A stretch of 64,000 bases of DNA from Dendrocalamus latiflorus (lineage: Eukaryota > Streptophyta > Magnoliopsida > Poales > Poaceae): assembly GCA_017311315.1 (NCBI GenBank), contig CM029669.1:12576390-12640389 (forward strand), given 5' to 3'. The notes under the pieces are model-generated. The model was not told the origin of the DNA and searched no databases. It saw only the letters and a list, made by a program, of their open reading frames with translations. Shown one piece after another: positions 22,801 to 31,510 of the stretch. How positions within the stretch are numbered: the stretch's first letter is position 1; each line of letters begins with the position of its first letter. The translations under genes and the position numbers were made by a program.

Positions 22801-25800
22801 TCCGGCGAGTGCTCCACCACCGGCTACGCCCCACTCTTCACCACCGGCTCACCACTCTCCTGCACCGGCGGCCACACCACCGGGATCGGCCCCAACAGCT
22901 TCGGTCCACGACGAGCAGCGCATGGTGGAGTTCGCTACTCCGCTATCTCACGACGAGGACCGCGTCGACGTCTACCACGACGACGAACCTCTGCGCTATC
23001 GTACCATGGACAACATCCTCGGCGAGTTGCCCGTCCCTGGACTGGCGCAGCGCGACTTCGAGGCGGAGCTGCACTTGGCGTGCGACGACGGCGAGCCTCG
23101 CTCCTTCGCTGAGGCGGAGGGAGACGCGGCGTGGCATGTCGCGATGAAGCAGGAGATGGACGCCGTCGAGCGGAACCGGACGTGGGAGCTGGCGGATCTT
23201 CCTGCCGGTCACCACGCGATCACCCTTAAGTGGGTGTTCAAGCTGAAGCGGGATGAAGCCGGCGCCATCGTCAAGCACAAGGCTCGCTTGGTAGCACGAG
23301 GCTTCGTGCAGCAGGAGGGGGTCGACTTCGATGACGCCTTCGCACCCGTCGCGCGCATGGAGTCCGTTCGTCTTCTCCTCGCACTTGCAGCCCAGGAGGA
23401 TTGGCGCGTCCATCACATGGACGTCAAGTCCGCCTTCCTCAACGGCGATTTAAAGGAGGAGGTCTACGTCCGTCAGCCGCCGGGATTCGTCATCCCCGGC
23501 AAGGAGGGCAAGGTTCTCCGCCTGCGCAAGGCCCTCTACGGCTTGCGGCAGGCACCACGAGCCTGGAACGCTAAGCTGGACTCCACCCTCAAGCAAATGG
23601 GGTTCCAGCAGAGCGCACACGAGGCTGCGGTCTACCGGCGGGGCAAAGGCGGCAATGCTCTGCTGGTAGGCGTCTACGTCGACGACCTGGTGATCACCGG
23701 CTCCAAGGAGGCCGAGGTCGAGGCGTTCAAGGCGGAGATGAAGACCGCCTTCCAGATGAGCGACTTGGGGCTCCTCTCCTTCTACCTGGGGATCGAGGTC
23801 CACCAGGACAGCTCCGGTATCTCCCTTCGTCAGACCGCCTACGCCAAGCGCACCGTCGAGCTGGGCGGGCTCACCGACTGCAACCCAGCCTACACTCCTA
23901 TGGAGGAAAGGCTGAAGCTGAGCCGCGACAGCACGGCGGAGGAGGTGGACGCGACGCAGTACCGTCGCATCGTGGGCAGCCTTCGCTACCTCGTCCACAC
24001 GCGTCCGGATTTGGCGTTCGCCGTCGGCTACGTCAGTCGGTTCATGCAGCGACCGACGACGGAGCATCAGCAGGCCGTAAAGAGGATCCTCCGCTATGTT
24101 GCGGGCACCTCCGACTACGGCTTGCACTACCCGAGGTGTCCCGGCGCGGCACACTTCATCGGGTACAGCGACAGCGACCACGCAGGCGACATTGACACCA
24201 GCAAGAGCACAAGCGGGATTCTCTTCTTCCTCGGCAAGTGCCTCGTTAGCTGGCAGTCAGTCAAGCAGCAGGTGGTGGCCCTGTCTAGCTGTGAGGCCGA
24301 GTACATAGCGGCTTCCACCGCTTCGACTCAGGCGCTCTGGCTCGCTCGACTGCTTGGTGATCTCCTCGGCAGGGACACTGAAGCAGTGGAGCTCAGGGTG
24401 GACAGCAAGTCCGCTCTAGCCCTGGCAAAGAACCCCGTTTTTCATGAACGGAGCAAGCACATCCGGGTGAAGTACCATTTCATCCGAGGCTGCTTGGATG
24501 AAGGAAGCATCAAGGCAAGCTACATCAACACCACGGATCAGCTTGCGGATCTGCTCACCAAGCCTCTTGGAAGGATCAAGTTCCTTGAGCTCTGCTCCAA
24601 GATCAGGATGGTTCGATCCTCCCACAAGACAACGCACAAGACTTAGGGGGAGAATGATGAATAAGTCCCTGTACTGTGGTCTTTGTGGGGCTGTGGTAGT
24701 TTTTGTTTTTTGACTGCTTTAGGACAGCATCTGCTTTTGCTTTAGGACAGCATCTGCTTTTAGGACAGCATCTGCTTTTGCTTTAGGACAGCATCTGCTT
24801 TTAGGACAGCATCTACTTTTAGGACAGCATCTGCTTTTAGGACAGCATCTGCTTTTGCTTTAGGACAGCATATTGACCGCTTTAGGACAGCATCTAGGAT
24901 AGCATCTTAGCATATGCTTGGCTGGTTCTCAGCCTATAAATATGTATCTCCAACCCCTCAGGTTGGTATGGCATTGTGTGAGCAATAAACAAGAAGAAAA
25001 TTGCCCCATCTCCTAGTGTCATCCTCTCCATGAGAGTTAGGATCTTGCTATCACCAAGAGCAAGAGTCCAGCGACTAACATTTTGAATCTTTTTCTTTTG
25101 AGTCTTCCGTTGCGTCTATCCAAGTCCGTTATTCTCTTTTTCAGTTCGTCCAAGCCATGTGAGCCCATAAATTTATTGTTAGTCATAGAAACATAGGAAT
25201 TTTCTTTTTGCATGATAGCAGCCGATGCTCTTCTCTCTGAGTCGCGTGCATATTGTAGAAGTCGGTATGATGCCACCGCTTCTCTTTAAGCCGCAGGTCC
25301 GAGCTTCTAAGGCCACCGCACTTCTGTTGAGCTTCTTGTGCATTGCACCGCCGTTGTCTTGGGCTTCGATCTACACCGCTATGTTTCTGTCTATTGCTCT
25401 TCAACTCAACATATTTTCCAAGAGCTGCACGCTACGGCTACATTATCAAGACGCGGACTTCGGATTTTTTCTATTTTAGTGTTATCCCTTTTCAAATGCA
25501 ATGCTATTGCATACGCTTTGCATTTGAGGAGTGTGTTAAGGGTATTACTGGTATTTTCTATTGTACTAGAGTTTAGTTTTGTGTCCCCTTTGTACCTTAT
25601 ATATATTGCGGTATTGCCCATTGGGCCTCTTGAATACACACACAATATTCATAACAATGTGTTCAATCCTGCAAGATTTCCTTTTGAATAACATGGTTTG
25701 GTAGCACGTCATTGTCTTGCAAAATATGGTCCACTATGGATTGATGCTCTTTTATGAATGCAGTGTTTTACAGTTCTGAAGTTTCTAAGAGTAGTTCTAA

Positions 25801-27792
25801 AGAGAATTAAGAGGGTCAAGATGCAAAATCTACTGCATACAGTAATAACATGGTAGGGTTGAACTGCTCTATTTGTGTTAAATTTAGTTGTTTCACCTGG
25901 CACAGTTTAGAGTCCGGATGTTTGTGTGTGAACATTAAGAGATTAAACAAGTTTATTCAGAAGGATGGGGTAACATTTTGCATGTGTACTGTATCAAAAA
26001 TTTCCTGTCGTCAGCAGAAGATCCATACTCTCACCATATATATTCATGTTATTATTATGAGTTCATGACACAATTTGTTCTACAATGATTTGTATGTCTT
26101 TCCTGGGTATCTCTCGCAATCTTTGCTTCTTTTCTGAAAGATACTGGTTATACGCAAAGGCTCGATTTCTCTTTTTCTGATCCAATCTAACTGCTTGAAT
26201 GTTTGTAACTTTGTATATTCAGAGTTCATCAATCTTCTGTCTTCTGAATCCAATGAAGTGTGCAGCCGAGAGGAGAAGAAAACTATTGCTCCTGAACATG
26301 TTCTTAAAGCTCTACAGGTTTGTCTTTCCATTTCCTTTTATTTATGGAACATGCATGTTTTTTGTTTGTCCTCATTGATGATATTGTGCGGGCTGCTGGG
26401 GTCTCTTAAACTTTTCATCATTTGGTTGTAATTTTATTATAACATGATGTCAATATGTTACTTGCCTAAGATAAAGGATATGATCCATATTGTTTCGATA
26501 TTCTGTGTACTCAAGATAACAGAATGCCCAGGGACAGTAAAAGGGGAACATATGGACATTAGATTTAATTGAATGATTTAGAAATTGGAGGGCAAATATT
26601 GGAGTTCATGTGGTCTTGTCTGAATGTCTGATTGGTTGTGACTAAAATCTGAAACTTAATTGCTGAACTGAATGTCTAGGGGTAGTTCAGAGACCTACAT
26701 GCTGGGGATGCTTTTGCTACCTAATAGCTTAGATTGAAGCAGGGTTAAAGAAACCAGCAAAATCCGCCGAAAGCCAGTCAAACCGGTCCATGTGGTTTTT
26801 TTTAATAAAGGGCCAGTTCAGGGGCTAAATGGTACTATTTGATCCCTATTTTTGGCGGAATATATGTACTTTTACTTCTTAGGCATGATCCAAAGATCAA
26901 TTCTTGAAAAGCTCAAATTTGAAACTTCGGAGAGAGAGAAACACCTGAGAACCGGCCAAAAACCACTAGTTTGCTAACTGCCCAGGTACCGGTTTTCTTG
27001 GGGGGAAAATGTAATCCTGAGCCCAGGATTGAGGACTGTAAACTTATTTGTGCATGATTTTCCTTTACAGTAATTATTTTTCTCCTTCGAGCTGTCGATA
27101 TTACTAACCAGTATGTGAAATTCCTGAGTTTATCTCAATTCTCTTCCTATCCGCAGGATCTTGGCTTCAGAGAGTACATTGAAGAGGTTTATGCTGCCTA
27201 TGAACAGCACAAGCTTGATACTCTGGTTTGTACTGCTTTGCACCCACAATACTATGCATACTATTTCCTCTTCGAACCTAGCACAATATATTGACACTGA
27301 TATATTTCCCTTGACCAGGACTCTCCAAAAGCAAGCAAGTTCACTGGTGTGGAGATGACAGAGGAAGAAGCTGTCGCTGAGCAACAGAGGATGTTTGCTG
27401 AGGCCCGAGCAAGGATGAATAATGGAGCCGCCAAACCAAAGGAGCCAGAACCAGAATCTCATCAGCAACCACAGCAGCCTCCGCAATCTCAACTGCAGCT
27501 GCATCCTCAAGCACAGCAGCCCCCACAACCTCAACTACAGCTGCATCCTCAACCACAGCAACCCCTGCAACCTCAACTGCAGCTCCATCCGCAACCACAA
27601 CAGCCCCCACAAATGCTTCTGCATCCTCAACCCCAGCAACCCCCGCAACCTCAACCACAGCTGCATTCACAACCACAGCAGCCTCCACAACTGCAGCTTC
27701 AACCTCAGCTACAAGCTCAGCTGCAGCCCCAGTTGCAGCCGCAGCCGCAGCCACTATCACAACCACAAACTGAACGTGGCTTGGACAGTTAG
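16892..27792 (+). CDS. DR1: Dr1 / NC2-beta, TBP-associated transcriptional corepressor subunit
   Basis: Five coding exons with GT-AG borders and compatible phases: 16892-16946, 17981-18070, 26223-26317, 27157-27225, 27319-27792 (TAG), about 260 aa. Residues 1-18 (MDPMDIVGKSKEDVSLPK) are near-identical to plant Dr1 proteins. A histone fold covers about 12-100, with MLPPDVRVARDAQDLLVECC, EFINLLSSESNEV and TIAPEHVLKALQDLGF. It is followed by TEEEAVAEQQRMFAEARARM, then a P/Q-rich tail of about 110 residues. Family members pair with NC2-alpha and bind TBP-DNA to block TFIIA/TFIIB recruitment in the nucleus. The tail is longer and more glutamine-rich than in Arabidopsis and is built from a codon-level repeat. 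Intron 2 is 8.15 kb because of nested retrotransposons in sense orientation. The exons are intact. Confidence 0.95.
17770..17787. repeat. Poly-G run in Dr1 intron 1
   Basis: Eighteen consecutive G residues preceded by a short GT repeat. It is likely polymorphic and prone to sequencing error. Confidence 0.9.
18132..18244 (+). repeat. 5' LTR of the TRIM-like element
   Basis: 113 bp, TG...CA ends, preceded by TSD ATGTG. Confidence 0.85.
19237..19662 (+). repeat. 5' LTR of the nested Copia
   Basis: 426 bp, TG...CA. It contains about nine copies of the short unit TTTAGGACAGCATCTGCT (19300-19480) in U3, a TATA-like TATAAATAT at 19517-19525 and AATAAA at 19566-19571. The tandem U3 units resemble the enhancer repeats seen in other plant Copia LTRs; that role is inferred. 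Confidence 0.95.
19665..19676 (+). other. Primer-binding site (initiator tRNA-Met)
   Basis: TGGTATCAGAGC, two bases after the 5' LTR; the standard plant Copia/Gypsy minus-strand primer site. Confidence 0.9.
19850..24646 (+). CDS. Copia gag-pol polyprotein, 1598 aa, intact
   Basis: Single frame from ATG 19850 to TAG 24646. An Ala/Arg/Glu-rich, likely coiled-coil N-extension (1-90) and a Gly-rich stretch precede the gag (UBN2-type) domain, about 185-390. Next come a zinc knuckle CHNCGKLGHWAREC (439-452), an aspartic protease with DTGATHHM (Asp519), a GAG-pre-integrase HHCC region (about 648-700), and integrase with Asp714, Asp777 and Glu813 (D-x35-E). A Ser/Pro/Thr-rich linker leads to reverse transcriptase starting WVFKLKRD (about 1127), with YVDD at 1276-1279. 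RNase H carries SDSDHAGD (about 1438), SSCEAEYIAAS (about 1479) and DSKSALAL (about 1517). The domain order PR-IN-RT-RH defines Copia. No stop or frameshift was seen, and all catalytic residues are present. GC content is far higher than in the surrounding intron. Confidence 0.95.
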   Translation: MSAGQSQRSVASSMRRQQTAELVAAEQRERAAAETAAAAERASRLAAAELAAARAEVEAAAAADAARAAAAEVKALRGSNSSSGSVDDSADADPQLLEREAAQGRTAQWAAAHAHERGGSPDRRGRAGGAPAGGAHGGGAPGGGMHGGGVRVDGERGPHRQRGSLSPVRYRGHHEYQAVVRDVGSGGGWPTLTKTNYVEWAAVMRVKLQVRHMWDAVRYGDVDYDQDRRALDALIAAVPPEMQFSLTNKRTAKEAWDAIAAARIGSDRARKSTLQALRTEWESLAFKPGEDIDDFALRLNTLLQKLVQFGDDTYNEERAVEKLFRCVPEKYKQMARSIGSLLDLSTMTIEEALGRLKVVDIDEPQSLSGPVTIGGKLLLTREQWAAGQGDRKKGEPSSTTGGRKHGKRGKPRKDAQAGARGGAQGGDAGKQKPARDDSCHNCGKLGHWARECRQPRRGQAHVAQAEEEEQPVLFIAHASIELPPAAPAAVALLHLDEPKAHALLGDSPGNDKTDGWCLDTGATHHMTGRREFFSELDSGVRGTVKFGDASAVEIKGVGSVAFVAKTGEHRLLTGVYYIPDLRNSIISLGQLDENGSRVEIEHGVLRIWDLRRRLLAKVTRGANRLYTLHVQVAQPICLAARRDDEAWQWHERFGHLHFEALKRLSATEMVRGLPCLDHVEQLCDVCVLTKQRRLPFPQQASFRAKERLELVHGDLCGPVTPATPGGRRYFLLLVDDLSRYMWVMVLGSKGEAADAIRRTQAAAEAECGRKLRVLRTDNGGEFTAAEFASYCADEGIQRHYSAPYSPQQNGVVERRNQTVVGMARALLKQRGMPAVFWGEAVVTAVYILNRSPTKALDGRTPYEAWHGRKPAVSHLRVFGSLAFAKELGHIGKLDDRSTPGVFIGYAEGSKAYRILDPVTQRVRISRDAVFDEGRGWTWDKAVDDGSTSTLRDFVVDYVHFERAGGASSSSSPSSSTSTPCSPPAPASAPPPATPHSSPPAHHSPAPAATPPGSAPTASVHDEQRMVEFATPLSHDEDRVDVYHDDEPLRYRTMDNILGELPVPGLAQRDFEAELHLACDDGEPRSFAEAEGDAAWHVAMKQEMDAVERNRTWELADLPAGHHAITLKWVFKLKRDEAGAIVKHKARLVARGFVQQEGVDFDDAFAPVARMESVRLLLALAAQEDWRVHHMDVKSAFLNGDLKEEVYVRQPPGFVIPGKEGKVLRLRKALYGLRQAPRAWNAKLDSTLKQMGFQQSAHEAAVYRRGKGGNALLVGVYVDDLVITGSKEAEVEAFKAEMKTAFQMSDLGLLSFYLGIEVHQDSSGISLRQTAYAKRTVELGGLTDCNPAYTPMEERLKLSRDSTAEEVDATQYRRIVGSLRYLVHTRPDLAFAVGYVSRFMQRPTTEHQQAVKRILRYVAGTSDYGLHYPRCPGAAHFIGYSDSDHAGDIDTSKSTSGILFFLGKCLVSWQSVKQQVVALSSCEAEYIAASTASTQALWLARLLGDLLGRDTEAVELRVDSKSALALAKNPVFHERSKHIRVKYHFIRGCLDEGSIKASYINTTDQLADLLTKPLGRIKFLELCSKIRMVRSSHKTTHKT
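24655..25080 (+). repeat. 3' LTR of the nested Copia
   Basis: 426 bp, reading as identical to the 5' LTR, followed by TSD TTTTG. Confidence 0.95.
25534..25656 (+). repeat. 3' LTR of the TRIM-like element
   Basis: 123 bp, TG...CA, followed by TSD ATGTG. It is about 10 bp longer than the 5' copy because of small insertions around GCGGTATTGCCC. Confidence 0.85.
27450..27765 (+). repeat. In-frame minisatellite encoding the Q/P tail of Dr1
   Basis: Imperfect units of about 36-39 bp around CCTCAACTGCAGCTGCATCC and CAACCACAGCAGCCCCCACA encode the repeating QPQQPPQ(P/L)QLQLH peptide. The reading frame is preserved throughout. Confidence 0.8.
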
Positions 27793-29079
27793 TGATTCAG
27801 TGTTGTGTAGCCTCAGTATAAGGAAAATTGGGGTACTTCTGATGGCAATTACTAGGACTGTGTGCCTCTTGTTAGATTGTGCTTTAGGTTTCCATGCTTC
27901 ATGTACAATGTAAATCCAGTGTGATTTCAGTTACTGTGTTTCTAATAATCTGAAGCTCTCTAGTTACTGATGTACTTACCGTATTGAATACCGTATTTCT
28001 GACTGTATGATGTAGTCTCATGGCACCGTGTGTGCCGTGTCAAAAGGTACTCAATTAGCAGTGTAATCGCCTAACTTAACATTTCTCCATGGTGATAGTG
28101 ATTGATTTCAGTGATCTATTGGTGCTTTTGTTTTTCAGCTGTGGCTGATGGTTTTGGGCTCTAGTGTGAGCATTTACGTGAGTTAAATACCAATAAGCTA
28201 TGTTGGAAGGGCTTTTCCGATAAATTGTTTTGAAATGGTAGCAAAAAATCGTTCTATTTATTTGTTGTTTATTTGCTCGAGTGAAACTATAAGTTGACTG
28301 TTTGTTCGTTCAAGGGACCATCACAGCGCTGAAGTGACTTGGTGTGCATACTTGCTATGGATGAGCCCAAAACTGTTTGCAATGGAAAGTCCAATGACTA
28401 TCTACGTCTATGTTTTGTGTGGAAACTTTGGACGTATTGAATGTCATTAAGCGTGACAGTATGACACTGCCTGCTGACACGACAGTTTCAGCAAAATATT
28501 ACTTCACATTGTAAAGTTTTAACCATACAAAATCTGACAAAAACCAATGACCAATGCCCTCTTATTAAACAGAACAGAGCCTTGTCCTCGTAGAGATCAT
28601 AAGTTTTGCATCATTGCTCATGCACACCAGCAGAACATTGTTGCACAAAGACACCCTTAAACATATCAATCATGTAACTAAACCCATTGACATGCATCAG
28701 TCGAGGTGAGAGTCTTATTACAAACAAAATTTACCCATACATACATGATACAACAGTAAACGCAAAGCAATGCATCCATCCATCCAATCTTCCTTCAAGA
28801 AAAGAAACCTCACACAGATCGTAAGACATGCCACACAACATGATGATCCATGCACAACTACTACATATGTTGGGATGCACACTATATAAAAAACACTCCT
28901 CTCCACATGCTAATTAATCAAGCAGACGGACTTAATCCAACTTTGCATCTCTTATTGTTGCAGAGCAAGACAACATGTCATACAAGAGCCAAATGTAGCA
29001 TCCCACACCAATGCAGATTAATTAATTAAGCTAGCTCCACGCACAAGCTTAACTAATTAATTTAATCAACTTGGTTGAT
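27793..29079. other. Dr1 3' flank and intergenic DNA
   Basis: The first few hundred bases probably include the Dr1 3' UTR. From about 28700 the DNA may be the 3' UTR of the minus-strand dioxygenase remnant. No coding sequence or repeat is recognised. Confidence 0.4.
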
Positions 29080-29416
29080 CATTTGCATGTGGCGACCAGG
29101 ACCCTCTTGGGCGCCAGCAACGGCCGGTGGCCGTGGAGGGTGGTGAGGTTGTCGAGGATGAGGATGTCGCCCTTCTCCCACCGGAATTGGATGTTCTCCT
29201 CCTCGATGATCTTGCTGCACGAAGCACGTTGGGATCTCCGACCCGTCGGCCAGCGTTGCCGAGCTCAACTCTTTGCCATGCATCCCCACCACCGTGTTGA
29301 ACCACATTCGCCGCCCCCTGCGGCCCAGGAAGGCGCACGTCAGCTTCCGCGGCCTCAGGATCGTCTTCACCCCGCCGTCCGGCAGCCACTCCACGTCCAT
29401 CCCCAGCGCCCTCGCC
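29080..29416 (-). pseudogene. Terminal exon of a TauD/clavaminate synthase-like dioxygenase, frameshifted
   Basis: Minus strand. A splice acceptor GTAG at 29417-29420 opens into GMDVEWLPDGGVKTILRP, then RRMWFNTVVGMHGKE and the ADGSEIPT block. The frame then shifts near 29222. The second frame continues SKIIEEENIQFRWEKGDILI, with LDNLTTLHGHRP (distal iron-binding His and 2-oxoglutarate-binding Arg region), and ends VLVATCK at TGA 29082-29080. This matches the C-terminus of the plant clavaminate synthase-like family (as in At3g21360), Fe(II)/2-oxoglutarate oxygenases of unclear substrate. No upstream exons with the HxD motif occur in the next several kilobases; an LTR and its primer site lie there instead. 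It is truncated and frameshifted, hence a pseudogene or gene relic. Confidence 0.65.
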
Positions 29417-29547
29417 CTACATTATCATTCACACGTGTTCAGCTATTACATAAATAGGTTGTCGTTGAGCCCTACGACCTTGACTCGACGTAGTTTAGTA
29501 CCACCTAATCCATCTTTCAAACCACGGACAAATGTTATATATCTACC

Positions 29548-29999
<452 letters not shown>

Positions 30000-30990
30000 A
30001 TTACAACTCATCATACACTTGTTGAATATTTTGCAGTTTTAGCAAATTAATTCTAGCATAAATAAGCATAATTAAAACATATTTCTAGCAGTATTTAAAT
30101 GACAAAATTGACATATAAACATGTAAATCGTCCATATCATTTAAGTAGGATGATATACTCAAAACATAGAACATGAGGGCAATAAAAATCAGCTTAATGC
30201 TCATGTTTTTATTTATTTGTTTGTGTGCTCTCAGATGCCGAGTTGCACTTGTGTGCTCTAGATTTGGCACTCTATTTCATTACCTTGAGCTAGTATGAGG
30301 TCCTCCTCTTAACTGTGCATGTGTTGCACCTTGTGAGCAAGGAGGAAGACTCTAGATTGCATGTGTTGTATTTAGAAGTGAATTTAGTATCCACTCGAGC
30401 TTGTGCATTCATTGCACATGGTGAGAGTCAAGCAAGTGGCTTAACTTATTATTCTTGAAGGTTGCCAACTCCTAGACGGTGTTGGTGGCATCGTGCGCGA
30501 TGATCTTATCAAAGAAGGCTGTGAGAAAACCCAATAAAGTTGTGAAGTTGAAGCTCACCTACCCGGAGAGGGAAAGAGCTATCACTATTAGATTTGAGGT
30601 GGAAGGCTTAATTCATGGAGCAAGTCTAATTCGTTTGAACTTACCTCAACGTGGACTAGGGGAGACCGGCAAGTCTCCGAACACCACGATAAAAAGGAAC
30701 TGGGTCATTTGTGATTTGTTCTCTTGTTGTCAATTTACATTTAAGAAATTTATATTTATAGAATTAAATTGATTGCTTGTCTTCCTAGAATTGTAGATCT
30801 TGATATAGATTTAGATTGTTGGTGCACTGAGATGAACTTATTGATTTAGGCTTTATTTGTGCTAAACCAAATTGAGTTAAGCTTCCACATTATATACTTA
30901 GTTTTAGCCAAATAGAAATAATTAATAATTAAAGAAACCATTTTTAGTCCACCTATTCACCCCCCACTAGTCAGCCTCCTCGATCTTACA
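30000..30990 (+). mobile_element. Probable Copia LTR, 5' border unknown
   Basis: Non-coding sequence ending CCCCCCACTAG...CGATCTTACA, the type of LTR end seen in large-gag Copia elements. It is directly followed by a primer-site-like TGGTATTAGATA (30993-31004). The left boundary could not be placed, and a 97-codon ORF at 30479-30772 has no recognisable domain. Confidence 0.4.
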
Positions 30991-31048
30991 AGTGGTATTA
31001 GATATTGATCTCTCATTTATTAGATTTCACCACCTAGAGAGTTAAAGG

Positions 31049-31510
31049 ATGGCGATTAGAAATATAGTTCACCTAGATGAACCACCTCTATTTGATGGCA
31101 CCAATTATGATAATTGGACAATCTGCCTGATACACTATTTTAAGGCCATGAGCCCAGAAATATGGCAGATTATAGATGTCGGTTTTTCTCCTCTATTGGA
31201 TCATCTTGCTCCAATAATTGAGAAAGATAAATGCTCACATTTCGACACTAAAGAAACTAATGTCTTATTTAGTACTTTGAGTATAGAGGTGTTCAACACA
31301 ATATACAATCTTGAGAGCGCTCATGATATGTGGACAAAAATTCAAGATAAATATGAAATGTCTACCTCATCCGGTGAGGATTACAGACAAGAGTGCATGT
31401 CGGGAGAAGAATACTCAACCTCTAGCTCCGACGATGAAGAATCCACCATTCTCTCCACATCAACCCAATGCTTCATGGCCAAAGGTAACAAGAAGATAAA
31501 TAATAATTGA
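31049..31510 (+). pseudogene. Copia gag fragment
   Basis: 153 codons starting MAIRNIVHLDEPPLFDGTNYDNW, the DUF4219/UBN2 gag N-terminal motif, with SAHDMWTKIQDKYE further on. An internal deletion joins the gag domain to an acidic Ser-rich segment (TSSSDDEES), and the frame stops at 31508-31510. No zinc knuckle, protease or pol follows before the next LTR, so it is a relic. Confidence 0.75.

Larger units (their letters stand above)
19237..25080 (+). mobile_element. Intact Ty1/Copia LTR retrotransposon nested in Dr1 intron 2
   Basis: Two 426-bp LTRs (19237-19662 and 24655-25080) show no difference when read side by side. The 5-bp TSD TTTTG sits at 19232-19236 and 25081-25085. The primer-binding site TGGTATCAGAGC (19665-19676) matches initiator tRNA-Met, and the polypurine tract GGGGGAGAA (24646-24654) abuts the 3' LTR. 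One uninterrupted gag-pol frame lies between. Every part needed for autonomous transposition appears present. LTR identity implies a very recent insertion. It is in the same transcriptional sense as Dr1. Confidence 0.95.
18132..25656 (+). mobile_element. Short LTR element in Dr1 intron 2, split by a Copia insertion
   Basis: LTRs at 18132-18244 and 25534-25656 both begin TGTTAAGGGTATTACTGGTA and end AATATTCATAACA, with moderate divergence. The exact 5-bp TSD ATGTG lies at 18127-18131 and 25657-25661. A degenerate primer-binding site, TAGTATCAGCGC, follows the 5' LTR. Without the nested element the unit is about 1.68 kb and has no gag or pol, so it is TRIM-like or a derivative lacking coding sequence. 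GC-rich sequence at 18300-18900 and a mixed block at 25086-25530 make up its interior; neither shows a recognisable protein. Confidence 0.85.

Noticed and set aside
20000..24200. Many antisense and alternative-frame ORFs, one of 421 codons on the minus strand
   Set aside because: They are shadows of the GC-rich Copia gag-pol frame.
25037..25276. 79-codon minus-strand ORF with a Lys/Arg-rich helix in the TRIM-like element
   Set aside because: It runs into the neighbouring LTR, matches no family I recognise and is too short to support a captured gene.
30479..30772. 97-codon ORF
   Set aside because: No domain, lies in a probable LTR just before a primer-site-like sequence.
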